DNA of 64,000 bases from M3007 sp040397785 (GCA_040397785.1 JBBAVI010000011.1:1-64000), one strand, 5' to 3'. Shown: positions 28,162-37,150, counted from the first letter of the stretch. The notes: a model not told the origin generated them from the letters alone. Numbers and translations are program-made.

Positions 28162-28536
28162 TTATTTCTTCGGACGCTTAGAACCGTATTTAGAACGGCT
28201 CTTTTTGCGGTTGTTTACACCAGCAGTATCCAGTGCTCCACGTACAATGGTGTAACGTACACCCGGAAGATCTTTTACACGACCACCCCGTACAAGCACA
28301 ATGGAGTGCTCCTGGAGGTTGTGACCTTCACCCGGAATGTAGCAAATCACCTCAATACCGTTCACCAAACGAACCTTAGCAACTTTGCGCAACGCAGAGT
28401 TCGGTTTTTTTGGTGTAGTAGTGTATACACGGGTGCACACACCGCGCTTCTGTGGGCATGCGTTCAAAGCACGGCTCTTGCTCTTGTATTCAACTTTCTC
28501 GCGGCCCTGACGGACCATCTGATTAATCGTTGGCAT
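28162..28536 (-). CDS. rpsL: 30S ribosomal protein S12
   Basis: A 124-residue protein beginning MPTINQMVRQGREKVEYKSK. The conserved blocks KKPNSALRKVAKVRL and PGEGHNLQEHSIVLVRGGRV surround the decoding-site loops where streptomycin resistance maps. First gene of the str operon and preceded by a clear promoter. Confidence 0.98.
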   Translation of the reverse strand: MPTINQMVRQGREKVEYKSKSRALNACPQKRGVCTRVYTTTPKKPNSALRKVAKVRLVNGIEVICYIPGEGHNLQEHSIVLVRGGRVKDLPGVRYTIVRGALDTAGVNNRKKSRSKYGSKRPKK

Positions 28537-28929
28537 AAATGCGTATGATCAAAAATGTTATAACTTGTTCAAAATCAACGGAAAAATGGCATTTTATTGC
28601 CCGCTCTCCGAAAAGCGAACGCAAAGATACTTGAATATCGATGAAAAAACCAAGCTCGTTTGAAAAATTATAAAAAAAGAGTGCAGTTCTTGTAAATCTA
28701 CCCAAATTAAATTAAACCCAATTCCTTCCAATTTCCAATTGCGCACCCATTCCGCTCAATTTCTATTGCTTTACCCCTACGGCGCAATGTACAAAAGGAA
28801 TTTGGTTAAGAAAAATATAAATGCCTTAATAAAGTGTTAATGAATGAGGCTGTTTATGAACTGGCACAAGATTCGTACGTATAAAGAATAGTAACCGATT
28901 TTTAATTTTCAATCAAACACTATCTACCC
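28537..28929. other. intergenic region between divergent rpsL and the OmpA-like gene
   Basis: This 393-bp gap holds the rpsL promoter at 28622-28653 (minus strand) with a leader of about 80 nt. The right half (about 28660-28929) should hold the promoter of the plus-strand OmpA-like gene, but no TAnnTTTG box was recognised there. No gene-like open frame was seen. Confidence 0.6.
28622..28653 (-). promoter_or_regulatory. promoter of the rpsL-rpsG operon
   Basis: On the minus strand TTGG, a 20-nt spacer, then TATCTTTG. The -7 box is a perfect TAnnTTTG and the -33 box is close to TTTG, so this is a strong Bacteroidota housekeeping promoter. It gives an rpsL leader of roughly 80 nt. Confidence 0.75.
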
Positions 28930-30102
28930 ATGTGGTACCTGAAATCATTGCTCCCAATTGCATTATTAATCCCCGCTTTAATCCCCGCTCAGGAATTCAA
29001 TGCCGCCGCTCCCAATACCATGGTGCGCACCCACGGATTTGTATTTGACCAAGTATCAGGTGCCCCGCTTAGCCAAGTGAAGGTGACCTTGTTCGATGAA
29101 ATGCTTAAAAAAGCAGTAAGCCAGGCAGAAACGGACGTAAATGGCAATTTTACCATGAACGCGCCTGCCGTCTCGCGCTATAAAGTACTGGCTGAAAAAC
29201 CTACCTTCTTCGACAAAGAATTTGTTTTTGACGTAATTGATGCCCGTGCACCATTGAACCTCGGACTCGAGCGCAAGCCCGGTTATGTATTCGATATCAC
29301 CATTTTTGATAAGGCCTTCGACCACAACCCAATCAATACACTGCGCGATTGTAAGGTGGAAATTTACAATAATACCACCCAACAACAGGAACTGGCCATC
29401 GAACGCCTGCCAAAATCAACGTTCAACTTCTCTTTTGCTGAAGGAAATCATTATACGGTGCTTGTTCGAAAGCCCGGCTACCTCAACCGCCGGATCGAAG
29501 TGTACGTTAATATCAATGGCTGTATCCTTTGCGTAGATGGCATGGGTATCAAAGAACCCGATTTGGTGCCGCTCATGACCAAACGCAATGAAGTAGGCTA
29601 TTTTCTCGGTACGATCGACCTCGATTCTATCCAAATTGGAAAGCGCTTCCAACTCAACAACATTTATTACGATTTTGATAAATGGGATCTGCGGCCAGAA
29701 GCCACAACGACCCTCGACAAACTTTCCGTGTTTTTAAAGGATAATGCAGGAATCAAAGTCGAATTAGGCTCACACACTGATGCTCGAGGTGCTGATGAAT
29801 ACAACCTGACGCTTTCCGACAAACGCGCAAAGTCTTGTGTCGATTACCTCGTGTCTAACCAAGGTATTCATGCCGATAATATTACCTGGAAAGGATATGG
29901 CGAAACCCAATTGCTGAATCCTTGCACCAATTGCTCGGAAGCAGCCCACCAAATGAACCGACGAACCGAAATCAAAATCATCGGCCTTATTCAGGATCCA
30001 CTGTGGTTCAAAAGCCTTAAGCAGATTATTGAGGATAAAGATTTGTACCGCAAAATTATCCAACAGGAAAAACAACGCTCCTTCAACGCTAAAACGAAAT
30101 AA
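28930..30102 (+). CDS. OmpA-family protein with N-terminal carboxypeptidase-regulatory-like domains
   Basis: A 390-residue protein with a signal peptide (to about residue 21). Residues about 32-110 form a carboxypeptidase-regulatory-like fold (THGFVFDQVSGAPLSQVKVT), followed by a similar beta-sandwich (about 115-220). The C-terminal OmpA domain (about 245-365) begins YYDFDKWDLRPEA and holds the peptidoglycan-binding residues in GSHTDARGADEYNLTLSDKR. This layout links the outer membrane to the cell wall, as in gliding and T9SS-related lipoproteins. A tail rich in Lys and Gln follows the domain. Co-directional with the Lys-rich protein, 86 nt apart. Confidence 0.88.
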   Translation: MWYLKSLLPIALLIPALIPAQEFNAAAPNTMVRTHGFVFDQVSGAPLSQVKVTLFDEMLKKAVSQAETDVNGNFTMNAPAVSRYKVLAEKPTFFDKEFVFDVIDARAPLNLGLERKPGYVFDITIFDKAFDHNPINTLRDCKVEIYNNTTQQQELAIERLPKSTFNFSFAEGNHYTVLVRKPGYLNRRIEVYVNINGCILCVDGMGIKEPDLVPLMTKRNEVGYFLGTIDLDSIQIGKRFQLNNIYYDFDKWDLRPEATTTLDKLSVFLKDNAGIKVELGSHTDARGADEYNLTLSDKRAKSCVDYLVSNQGIHADNITWKGYGETQLLNPCTNCSEAAHQMNRRTEIKIIGLIQDPLWFKSLKQIIEDKDLYRKIIQQEKQRSFNAKTK

Positions 30103-30188
30103 AGGGAGCGCACTATAGCTTTCAATAAATTTTAATCCATCCCGCTTTAATCCATTTTCTCACACCTGGATAATCCATGATTTTTCAC

Positions 30189-30839
30189 ATGAAACAAGTT
30201 AATTTCTGGCTTAGTCTCGCAATCGCGATGGCCGCCAACCACACAAACGCCCAAAACCTGATTAAAGGCGCTGGAACCGATGCCCAATTTGCCAACACCA
30301 CGGTAGTTTTTAAGGATAGTACAGCCTCCGACCTGGATGTACTCAATCAGTTAAACAACAGCGACCTGGGGATTGGCGATGTAGTGCGTATCACAACACC
30401 ACCGCCTGCTGCCAAAACTACCGCACCGATTGCCGTGAAAAGAGCGGCCAATGTGAACGTACCCGCAGTTACACGCAAGCCCGACACGAAGCTGGCAAAC
30501 AATACAGGTATGGTGGCATCTACCGACAATCCTGTTTTGATGTTGGCAACGATTACCAATGCACCAAAAGTTCAACCAAGCAATCTGCGCCCTACAAAAA
30601 CGACTACGACGGTGATAACACCGCGCATCACACCCGCTTTGGTGGAGAATGACCGAGATAAAACCTCAAGTGTCAAAAGCCAAACTACTTATGCAGCCGC
30701 TAAATCGACTAAATCGGGCAAATCATTGCGATCGGCAAAAAGTGTAAAGAAGAGCCATAAAAAGGCTGCGCAACGCCACAATACGCCACGTAAGTACAAA
30801 GCGCGCGGTAAACAACGCTACGACTGTTACCAGTTTTAA
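30189..30839 (+). CDS. secreted low-complexity protein with Lys/Arg-rich C terminus
   Basis: The ATG at 30189 gives a signal peptide (MKQVNFWLSLAIAMAANHTNAQ) and 216 residues; an in-frame ATG four codons earlier is less likely. After a Thr/Asn/Pro-rich middle the last 60 residues are very basic (KSTKSGKSLRSAKSVKKSHK then AAQRHNTPRKYKARGKQR). No known domain. The basic tail could bind nucleic acid, LPS or an anionic polysaccharide; that is inference. Follows the OmpA-like gene on the same strand and shares a TTAA stop overlap with porQ. Confidence 0.7.
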   Translation: MKQVNFWLSLAIAMAANHTNAQNLIKGAGTDAQFANTTVVFKDSTASDLDVLNQLNNSDLGIGDVVRITTPPPAAKTTAPIAVKRAANVNVPAVTRKPDTKLANNTGMVASTDNPVLMLATITNAPKVQPSNLRPTKTTTTVITPRITPALVENDRDKTSSVKSQTTYAAAKSTKSGKSLRSAKSVKKSHKKAAQRHNTPRKYKARGKQRYDCYQF

Positions 30840-31900
30840 AAGAAGTCGCGCAGGTTGGTGCCAATGCCAACATGAACCACGCCACCTGCCAAATGATACG
30901 ATGCATAGCCTACATCCACCCGAAAACGACTGATACGCATACCTATTCCGCCCGAAAAGCCCGCTAGGCTGCGATAGTTACGCACGGTGAGTTCTTTTTT
31001 GCGCAAATGGTTGTAGCCTACACGAATGCGAAAACCTTCATTTCGGCCTAATAAAAATTCGCCATTAAATATCAGGTGGCGAAAAAAGTTGTCCACAGCA
31101 TTGTTTCCGTTGCCGCCTTCGGTTTCATCTCCGCCGAATAACAATACATCGTCGGTTTGTGCATTCGGGTCATTGTATCGTATGTTCCACGATTGCAAAT
31201 GATGCGCAATGATGCTCAGGCGGAAAGGCAGGTAACGCAACCGTTTGCTGACACCCACTTGGATGTCAAAGGGCAAATCTTCTCGAATGCCATTGTAGGT
31301 TGACAATTGAGTACCAGCGTTGCGCACCACCAGTGCAGCGGCAAAACGACGCGCGGTGTCGGCGTACATTATGCCCGCATCGGCTGTAAGTGCCGAAGCC
31401 TTGTAAATATCAAGGGTTGAAAAGCCAACTCGGGCGTTGAGTCCAATAGAAAGTCTTGGACCCAGCGCCCGGGCGGCACCCAGCGTAAAAGCGGTTTCAG
31501 AAGCGACTACTTTGCCCGTAATATTGCCTTGTGCGTCCGCCTGTTTGATATCGCCATAGTTCATATATTGGATGCCTCCATGCATGGTAAACCCTATTTT
31601 AGGCATTTGCCAGGCATATGCAGCATACCCATGTTGGATATCTGTAAGGAAAAAATTGTGGTTGAAGGCCAAACGACCGCTCATGGATGCATTCAGGGCC
31701 GCCGGATTGAGTGCAGCCAGCGCCAAATCGTCGTCTTTGATGGTAATTGCCAGTCCGCCCAAGGCCGTTGCACGGGCCGATGGCGACAAAGACAAATATT
31801 TAAACACGGTTTGTCCACCCGTCACTTGGGCAAGTAAAGCAGATTTGCCCGGCGCAAAGCAGCACAGCAGCGAAATGGCAAGCGGTAGAAAGTTCTTCAT
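30836..31900 (-). CDS. porQ: type IX secretion system protein PorQ
   Basis: A 354-residue barrel protein of the PorV/PorQ/FadL-like type. After the signal peptide (to about residue 25) comes GGQTVFKYLSLSPSARATAL-GGL, the PorQ signature segment, then strands to a terminal aromatic (NLRDFF). PorQ works with PorU, PorV and PorZ in attaching T9SS cargo to A-LPS at the cell surface. Cargo genes with sorting domains are present at 33916 and 59159. It lies 10 nt after the MORN-repeat gene. Confidence 0.88.
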   Translation of the reverse strand: MKNFLPLAISLLCCFAPGKSALLAQVTGGQTVFKYLSLSPSARATALGGLAITIKDDDLALAALNPAALNASMSGRLAFNHNFFLTDIQHGYAAYAWQMPKIGFTMHGGIQYMNYGDIKQADAQGNITGKVVASETAFTLGAARALGPRLSIGLNARVGFSTLDIYKASALTADAGIMYADTARRFAAALVVRNAGTQLSTYNGIREDLPFDIQVGVSKRLRYLPFRLSIIAHHLQSWNIRYNDPNAQTDDVLLFGGDETEGGNGNNAVDNFFRHLIFNGEFLLGRNEGFRIRVGYNHLRKKELTVRNYRSLAGFSGGIGMRISRFRVDVGYASYHLAGGVVHVGIGTNLRDFF

Positions 31901-31910
31901 GTTTTGTTAT

Positions 31911-32528
31911 TTACTCTTTTTTCCATTGGGTTGTACATCGGCCAGCCTTGCAATCTGCAACTCGAATCAACTCTCCTTTTTCGTCGTACTCTTTTAGCAC
32001 GCCTTCTTCCAAAGGGAAATCATCGCCTGGAATATAATTACCTTCCGTTTTCAAGACACCATTTTCGTAATACTCCAGGAAAGGGCCGTACTCATCGTTG
32101 TCTTTGAGGGTCACCTTTTCCTTTAAATTGCCATTCGGGTAATACGAAAGGCTTAAACCTTGCAAGGCACCCTGCACAAATGTTTGTTCAATATGCAACT
32201 GACCATCTTGGTAATACTGCTCATATTTACCGTGGTAAGTTCCATTGTTGAAGTGTTCTACGCTTTCGAGGGATTCATTTGGGTAATAATACTTTCGAAA
32301 GCCATGTAACGTGTCATTGGCATATTCGGCCTCCTCCACGAGGTTGCCATTTTCTCCAAATCGTTGATACAGGCCGTCTTTGGCAAAATCTTTTTTTCGG
32401 CGCTCATAACGAATCGTTCGGCCTTGCGCATCCTTGGCATCAACGGTTTCGTGACGGGATGTGCAGCCGCACCATGCCAGGGCACTAATCAGGTATAGGC
32501 AAAAAGGGAAAGAACGTACATTTAGCAT
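31911..32528 (-). CDS. MORN/YwqK-type repeat protein, secreted
   Basis: A 205-residue protein with an N-terminal hydrophobic signal (about 1-22) containing Cys residues (WCGCTS), so it may be a lipoprotein although the lipobox is not classical. The body has about six repeats of the form YYxNGxLxxxxxYxxGxxxG (for example KYYYPNESLESVEHFNNGTY and YYQDGQLHIEQTFVQGAL). Such proteins are often labelled YwqK antitoxins, but nothing supports a toxin-antitoxin role here. It is transcribed just ahead of porQ, so a surface or secretion role is possible. Confidence 0.75.
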   Translation of the reverse strand: MLNVRSFPFCLYLISALAWCGCTSRHETVDAKDAQGRTIRYERRKKDFAKDGLYQRFGENGNLVEEAEYANDTLHGFRKYYYPNESLESVEHFNNGTYHGKYEQYYQDGQLHIEQTFVQGALQGLSLSYYPNGNLKEKVTLKDNDEYGPFLEYYENGVLKTEGNYIPGDDFPLEEGVLKEYDEKGELIRVADCKAGRCTTQWKKE

Positions 32529-32612
32529 GGCTCAGTTGTTTTGAGCATGCAAACGTATAGAATGACGACAAAAGTTTGCTTCGGGATGCCTGTCCTTAAA
32601 AAAAACTGATAT

Positions 32613-33677
32613 TTACCAGGTGCTGAGTACGCCCGGCTGGTTTGCATAATGCACTTTTAAGGCTGCAACGAGCCATTCACCGCCAAAAGTGATGGTCGCA
32701 TGGTGGGAAAAATAAATAATCCAGTCGAACCCATCATCAAACACAACCCCTTCGTAAGCACCGCGAAAAATATTTTCCAGGCTAATTTTAAAAATCCCCT
32801 CCTCGCAATCAAGCAGGTAAACAGATGTTTGTACTTTCTCTTTGAACAAGGGGAGCAAGGCCTTTTCTATGTGCGTATCGTGCTCAGTCAGGTACACGAC
32901 CTCCGACTTGGCTGCTCCGCCCAAGGGGGGCCAATAATTGCAGGTAAATCCCCAGCGTTCGCGCAGAGCAAGGCGTAACACCTGCGCATCCAAGCCGCGT
33001 ACACGCTGGCGGGAGGAGGTGTGCACAACTTGTGGCGTAAGTGTAACCGATTGAAATACTACATGTTGGGACGCTTCTGAAATAGTCAGGGCCATTTGTT
33101 CAAACCCTTTATATAAATCGGCCAAAGGGGAGGGAACGCCATCGTCAAATTGTATTTCGGGCCTTAATTCGCGGTCACTGATATGAATTTCGAGTGGAAT
33201 CTGCACGAGGGCCTTCGCAGCCACTTTCTCCACAATTGCTTTTGCCGCATTCGTATCCAATACATAATAATAAAGGAGGTAATGGCCACGCAAGCGATGG
33301 CTGCCATTGGCAAATCCATTGGCTGTTGCAGTGAGCAAATCATCTACCGGTTCTTGATAATAGGTTTTCCAATCCTCAAACCAGGGGGCGCCAGCCGGCC
33401 AGCCATTCATATTGGCTACCCGAAAATGCAGGCTCATGATTTTCATATCTTTCCGGTGCGGGTAATCGAAGCCCTGGAGGCGCCATTGGGCACCCGCTTG
33501 CTGGACCGCACTGGAAGGATCCGTATCGGTAGGCAACAATACTTCGATATGTTGTTCGGGCGCATCACCACATTGGCCCAGGGTTGTTACGAGCTTGCCA
33601 GTATCAGTTGCCGTCATTTGGCAATAGTGCCATACCGTATCAATTTGCTTGTACAGTGTTAAGCGATAAGCAGACAT
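32613..33677 (-). CDS. conserved-looking protein of unknown function, 354 residues
   Basis: A soluble 354-residue protein starting MSAYRLTLYKQIDTVWHYCQ with no signal peptide or membrane helix. It looks like a mixed alpha/beta protein with aromatic-rich stretches (WPAGAPWFEDWKTYYQEPVD, GFDWIIYFSHHATITFGGEW). I do not recognise the family. The start is probable because the sequence looks coding from the first codon. It is monocistronic, 84 nt upstream of the MORN gene on the same strand. Confidence 0.7.
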   Translation of the reverse strand: MSAYRLTLYKQIDTVWHYCQMTATDTGKLVTTLGQCGDAPEQHIEVLLPTDTDPSSAVQQAGAQWRLQGFDYPHRKDMKIMSLHFRVANMNGWPAGAPWFEDWKTYYQEPVDDLLTATANGFANGSHRLRGHYLLYYYVLDTNAAKAIVEKVAAKALVQIPLEIHISDRELRPEIQFDDGVPSPLADLYKGFEQMALTISEASQHVVFQSVTLTPQVVHTSSRQRVRGLDAQVLRLALRERWGFTCNYWPPLGGAAKSEVVYLTEHDTHIEKALLPLFKEKVQTSVYLLDCEEGIFKISLENIFRGAYEGVVFDDGFDWIIYFSHHATITFGGEWLVAALKVHYANQPGVLSTW

Positions 33678-33830
33678 AAAATCAGGTCTTTACGGACAGT
33701 TGGGATCAATTCCATCCTGTGAATTGAAAAGCATGCATAGAAGCGATTATTAAAAATGATGTAGGTGGAACTATCCCTACAGTCCAAATTTCGGGCCAAT
33801 ACTGCTTTCAAACTGGTTGAAAAAAGAAAA

Positions 33831-33860
33831 CCCCGGATTTCTACGCAGAGAAACCCGAGG
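33831..33860 (-). terminator. intrinsic terminator after the triple-PDZ gene
   Basis: On the minus strand CCTCGGGTTTCT pairs with AGAAATCCGGGG (two G-T wobbles, no mismatches), followed by TTTTCTTTTTTC. It lies about 56 nt after the stop codon at 33916. Confidence 0.75.
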
Positions 33861-33915
33861 AGTGTTTTGCTTAATTTTTAACAGTGCCGCAAACAGCGGC
33901 CATATATAAAGGTGT

Positions 33916-35598
33916 TTAATTAACAATAATTTGCTCCGAAAATACTTTATTACCTTGCAGTACCTGAATCAGAATATTACCCTTGGCATATTCTGAAAGA
34001 TCAAATTGTTGCACATAATCGCCATTAAAAGCGTTGAGTTCTTCGCGGAATAGTTGGCGGCCAGCAAGATCGAATAAGGAAACAACGGTTGGTACGGCAG
34101 GCGCGCGAAAAGCAATTGTAACCTGGCCCTGCGTTGGGTTGGGATAGGCCTGAAAGGATTCTAAACTTAAGCTACGGTCTGTCGCCGCATTATTATTAGG
34201 CGCAGTGGCAGCCTTTTCCTGATCGCCTTCCCCTTTATGAATGGTGATCACATGACGCTCGCGCATGCGATCTTGTTCGTTTGTGCCCCAATTCCAAATC
34301 ATAAACTGGCGGCTTTGATTGTCGCCCTCCTCGTTGGTTTCATTCAAAATGATCTTATTGGAATTGTCTTGACAGGCCTTCAATGTAGCTTCTGCACGTA
34401 TAATATTGTTGCCGCGTAAATAGTTTACCGTTACCTTATTACCCGGTTTATAGGTCGCGATTTCATTCCAAAGGTCATCGTGGGTTTTAACTTTTTTATC
34501 ATTAATTGCGGTAATTACATCTCCTTCTGTCATGCCGGCCGCTCTGGCAGCAGATTCATCTGTAAAGTTTTCAACCTGAGCGCCTGTTGCATCATCTGTG
34601 GCAAAGGTGGCAGTGTACACGCCCAAACAGGCTTCTTTTTCTTTATTATTGACATCGAAACCATTCCAATTCCAATTCTTAGTATTCCAATTTTCCCAGT
34701 CCCAATCATTTTGGGCTCCAATTACGGCTTCTGTGGTCGCTTCTTTATTGTTACGGGTATAAGCAACGGCAATTTTGTCGCCCGGTTTAGTTTCCGCCAT
34801 AAAATCGCTGATATCTTCCCAATCTTCGATGGTAGTGTCATTGAGTTTGTTTATCCGGTCTCCATTTTTAAGTCCTGCTTTTTCTGCGGCGGCGTTTTTT
34901 ACGATATCTACCGCGGTACCAGGTCCTGCTTCCTCCGATTCAGCGGGTTGTACACCTAAAAAACCATGTTTCTCCGTGGTAGTACCCATATTAATTGTGT
35001 TTCGATTGCCAAGCGTTGCAACTGTAACGGTTTCCACGCCATTGCGCGTGTAATGGATTTCCATGGCATCACCTGGTTTGCCTTTGCGGATCAATTTGGT
35101 AACATCCTTCCAGTAATTGACTTGTTTTCCGTTGAGAAATAAGATAATATCATTGGTTTTTAACCCCGCTTTGGCCGCAGCCGATTCTTTTACCACTTTT
35201 ACCCGTAATCCGGGTTCATTTTCATCTTCGTCAGCATCTTCCTCAATCCCAAGAAATGGAGATTCATTGCCATTCAGATCAAACGATGCATCATCATTGT
35301 GGGTATTAAACCCATATACTTCGTTTCCATCGTTGCTTTTGTTTTGAACCACCTGCACCTGCACCGTGACGCCCTCTTTGTTGTTTTCTTTCATGTATTG
35401 ATCAACATCAAATTGTGCTGCGGCTTTTCCTTTTTTAATGATGGTTTCAATGACTTCAGAGCCATCTGCATCTACAGAGCGTTTGGTAATGATGATTTTT
35501 TTCTCAGGTTCGTTGTTGTCAGATTGTGCAAACAGGGCAGATTGGGGGATAATGCACATTGCAAAGAGCAGTAGGAGGAGCGTACGCAGTGGTTTCAT
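33916..35598 (-). CDS. triple-PDZ secreted protein with T9SS type A sorting domain
   Basis: A 560-residue protein. The signal peptide ends near residue 25 (SALFAQ). Three PDZ domains follow, each introduced by FLGI, FLGV or CLGV (about 115-195, 212-290, 325-405) with carboxylate-binding-loop variants. Between the second and third is the odd Trp/Asn-rich linker NDWDWENWNTKNWNWNGF. The last 80 residues form the type A sorting domain (AYPNPTQGQVTIAF to the end, EQIIVN), so it is exported by T9SS. There is no protease domain, unlike HtrA or tail-specific proteases. Probably a surface scaffold; partners unknown. Confidence 0.85.
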   Translation of the reverse strand: MKPLRTLLLLLFAMCIIPQSALFAQSDNNEPEKKIIITKRSVDADGSEVIETIIKKGKAAAQFDVDQYMKENNKEGVTVQVQVVQNKSNDGNEVYGFNTHNDDASFDLNGNESPFLGIEEDADEDENEPGLRVKVVKESAAAKAGLKTNDIILFLNGKQVNYWKDVTKLIRKGKPGDAMEIHYTRNGVETVTVATLGNRNTINMGTTTEKHGFLGVQPAESEEAGPGTAVDIVKNAAAEKAGLKNGDRINKLNDTTIEDWEDISDFMAETKPGDKIAVAYTRNNKEATTEAVIGAQNDWDWENWNTKNWNWNGFDVNNKEKEACLGVYTATFATDDATGAQVENFTDESAARAAGMTEGDVITAINDKKVKTHDDLWNEIATYKPGNKVTVNYLRGNNIIRAEATLKACQDNSNKIILNETNEEGDNQSRQFMIWNWGTNEQDRMRERHVITIHKGEGDQEKAATAPNNNAATDRSLSLESFQAYPNPTQGQVTIAFRAPAVPTVVSLFDLAGRQLFREELNAFNGDYVQQFDLSEYAKGNILIQVLQGNKVFSEQIIVN

Positions 35599-35954
35599 AA
35601 CGGAAAGTTGTTTTGTCGTGAAAGCAAAAAATGGGCTTCGAAAATTGTTTTCATTGAATAATATTGTGCAGACCTGTGGAGAAAGACAGTCTGAATAGTA
35701 CGAAGTTGCACCCGAAAGTGGCAGTTAATAAAAAAATATCGACTGGTATACGTGTTTTGTTAGGAAATGACAATTTCTGGACATTTTTCGATTGAATTGT
35801 CAGCTATTATTCAAATTTTAACATTTTTTATACTCCTGCCAATGATCTACATACTTGAAATCAAAGGACATGCGTTTAGTTTATCCGGCCTTGGAACTCA
35901 TTCCCTCCAAAGTTGCTTACCCATCTCTTAATCTTATCCACGAACCGACTTCTT
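35599..35954. other. AT-rich divergent promoter region
   Basis: This 356-bp gap lies between the minus-strand PDZ gene and the plus-strand response regulator, so it should hold two promoters back to back. No full TTTG-N19-TAnnTTTG promoter was recognised on either strand. No open frame with coding features was seen. Confidence 0.5.
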
Positions 35955-36689
35955 ATGGCTAGCGCAAACTACAAAATCTTATTGGTGGAGGATGACCAAA
36001 ATTTTGGCGACGTTCTCCGTTCTTACCTCGAAATGCACGACTATGACGTCACCTTGGCGACAGATGGTGTGCTAGGATTTGAGGCTTTTAAAAAAAGTGA
36101 TTTCGACCTTTGTGTTTTCGATGTCATGATGCCTCGAAAAGATGGTTTTACGCTCGCCAAAGAAATACGGGAGCGCGACCAAGAGGTTCCGATCATTTTC
36201 CTGACTGCCAAAACCATGAAGGAGGATGTACTCAACGGATTCAAAATTGGTGCGGATGACTACATCTCGAAACCGTTCAACTCAGAAGAATTGTTGCTGC
36301 GCATTCAAGCTGTGCTAAAACGCGTCAACAAGTTAGCCGATCCAAGAGACGAGCAGCGTGAGTATGCAATTGGTAAATATCATTTTAACTACCCCTTGCG
36401 TATCCTCACCTTCAATGATGCCAAACCCGATGAAGAAAGCCAATGGAAATTGAGTCCCAAAGAGGCTGAATTGCTAAAAATGTTCTGCAAGTATATCAAC
36501 GATGTGACCCCGCGCTCAGAAGCGCTCACGAAAATCTGGCACGAAGACAATTACTTTACGGCCCGTTCGATGGACGTATTTGTTACAAAATTGCGCAAAT
36601 ACCTGGCCAAGGACAGTGCCATTGAAATTGTAAATATCCACGGCAATGGATTTCAGTTGCTGGTAAAAGACATGATTGCAGCGCGTTAG
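35955..36689 (+). CDS. OmpR/RprY-type response regulator, orphan
   Basis: The ATG at 35955 gives 244 residues. The receiver domain has the acidic pair in LLVEDDQNFGD, phosphoacceptor Asp56 in CVFDVMMPRKDG, Thr in FLTAKT and Lys in YISKPFNSEEL. The C-terminal half (about 145-240) is an OmpR-type winged helix (LSPKEAELLKMFCKYINDV, TKLRKYLAKD). A histidine kinase is expected but none is adjacent on either side. Followed by a strong terminator at 36742-36779. Confidence 0.93.
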   Translation: MASANYKILLVEDDQNFGDVLRSYLEMHDYDVTLATDGVLGFEAFKKSDFDLCVFDVMMPRKDGFTLAKEIRERDQEVPIIFLTAKTMKEDVLNGFKIGADDYISKPFNSEELLLRIQAVLKRVNKLADPRDEQREYAIGKYHFNYPLRILTFNDAKPDEESQWKLSPKEAELLKMFCKYINDVTPRSEALTKIWHEDNYFTARSMDVFVTKLRKYLAKDSAIEIVNIHGNGFQLLVKDMIAAR

Positions 36690-36741
36690 GACCTATGCAA
36701 GCAACCTGCTAGTGCCCCCTCAATGTAACCGTTGTAAAACC

Positions 36742-36779
36742 AACCCGGTCATCAAACGCCCCTGATGATCGGGTTTTTT
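36742..36779 (+). terminator. intrinsic terminator after the response regulator
   Basis: AACCCGGTCATCA and TGATGATCGGGTT pair over 13 bp with one G-T wobble, then TTTTTT. About 50 nt after the stop codon at 36689. Confidence 0.85.
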
Positions 36780-36793
36780 AGTTTTATGGCCAT

Positions 36794-37135
36794 TTAGGCC
36801 GCATGTTGAAACAAATTCATTTGTCCATTATGCGCAAACGCTTCCAGTAAACGCGCATATTTTACCTTTTGCTTGCTGTTTGTGCGCAATACAATCAGTT
36901 TGGCCAATTCGAGCGTAATATAAAAATCCTCAATCGGCTCTCCCGGACGTGCGCGTTTCGCAAAATCGCGGTACATCTGCGGCTTGCGGATACCGTCCTG
37001 AAATTCATAGACGTCGCGCAACCATTTGCGGACTAAAGCACCATACTGCCGGACAGGCAATTTAAGGGCCGCATGTAAGTTAGAGGCGGTAACAACCTTG
37101 GTGCCTCTTTTGCTCTCTAGTACTTCAAGTTGCAT
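36794..37135 (-). CDS. AntA/AntB-like phage antirepressor domain protein, isolated
   Basis: A 113-residue protein beginning MQLEVLESKRGTKVVTASNL. The block VVTASNLHAALKL, a Trp-bearing helix (ALVRKWLRDVYEFQDG) and the closing EDFYITLELAKLIVLRTNSK resemble the AntA/AntB-type N-terminal antirepressor domain of phages (segments that start the fold with xxxARxLHxxL and end with DMAKxLxMxxx). The usual C-terminal domain is missing. No other phage gene is nearby. A strong promoter and an inverted repeat lie upstream, so it seems to be a used regulator rather than debris. Similarity is by eye; confidence is moderate. Confidence 0.55.
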   Translation of the reverse strand: MQLEVLESKRGTKVVTASNLHAALKLPVRQYGALVRKWLRDVYEFQDGIRKPQMYRDFAKRARPGEPIEDFYITLELAKLIVLRTNSKQKVKYARLLEAFAHNGQMNLFQHAA

Positions 37136-37150
37136 AAATCAAAGGGTTAT

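Noticed and set aside
28873..28892. possible sigma-54 site TGGCAC before the OmpA-like gene
   Set aside because: The -24 half looks right but the -12 half (TCGTA) does not match TTGCW.
31911..32528. toxin-antitoxin role for the YwqK-like MORN protein
   Set aside because: No toxin gene adjacent; secreted repeat protein beside porQ fits a surface role better.
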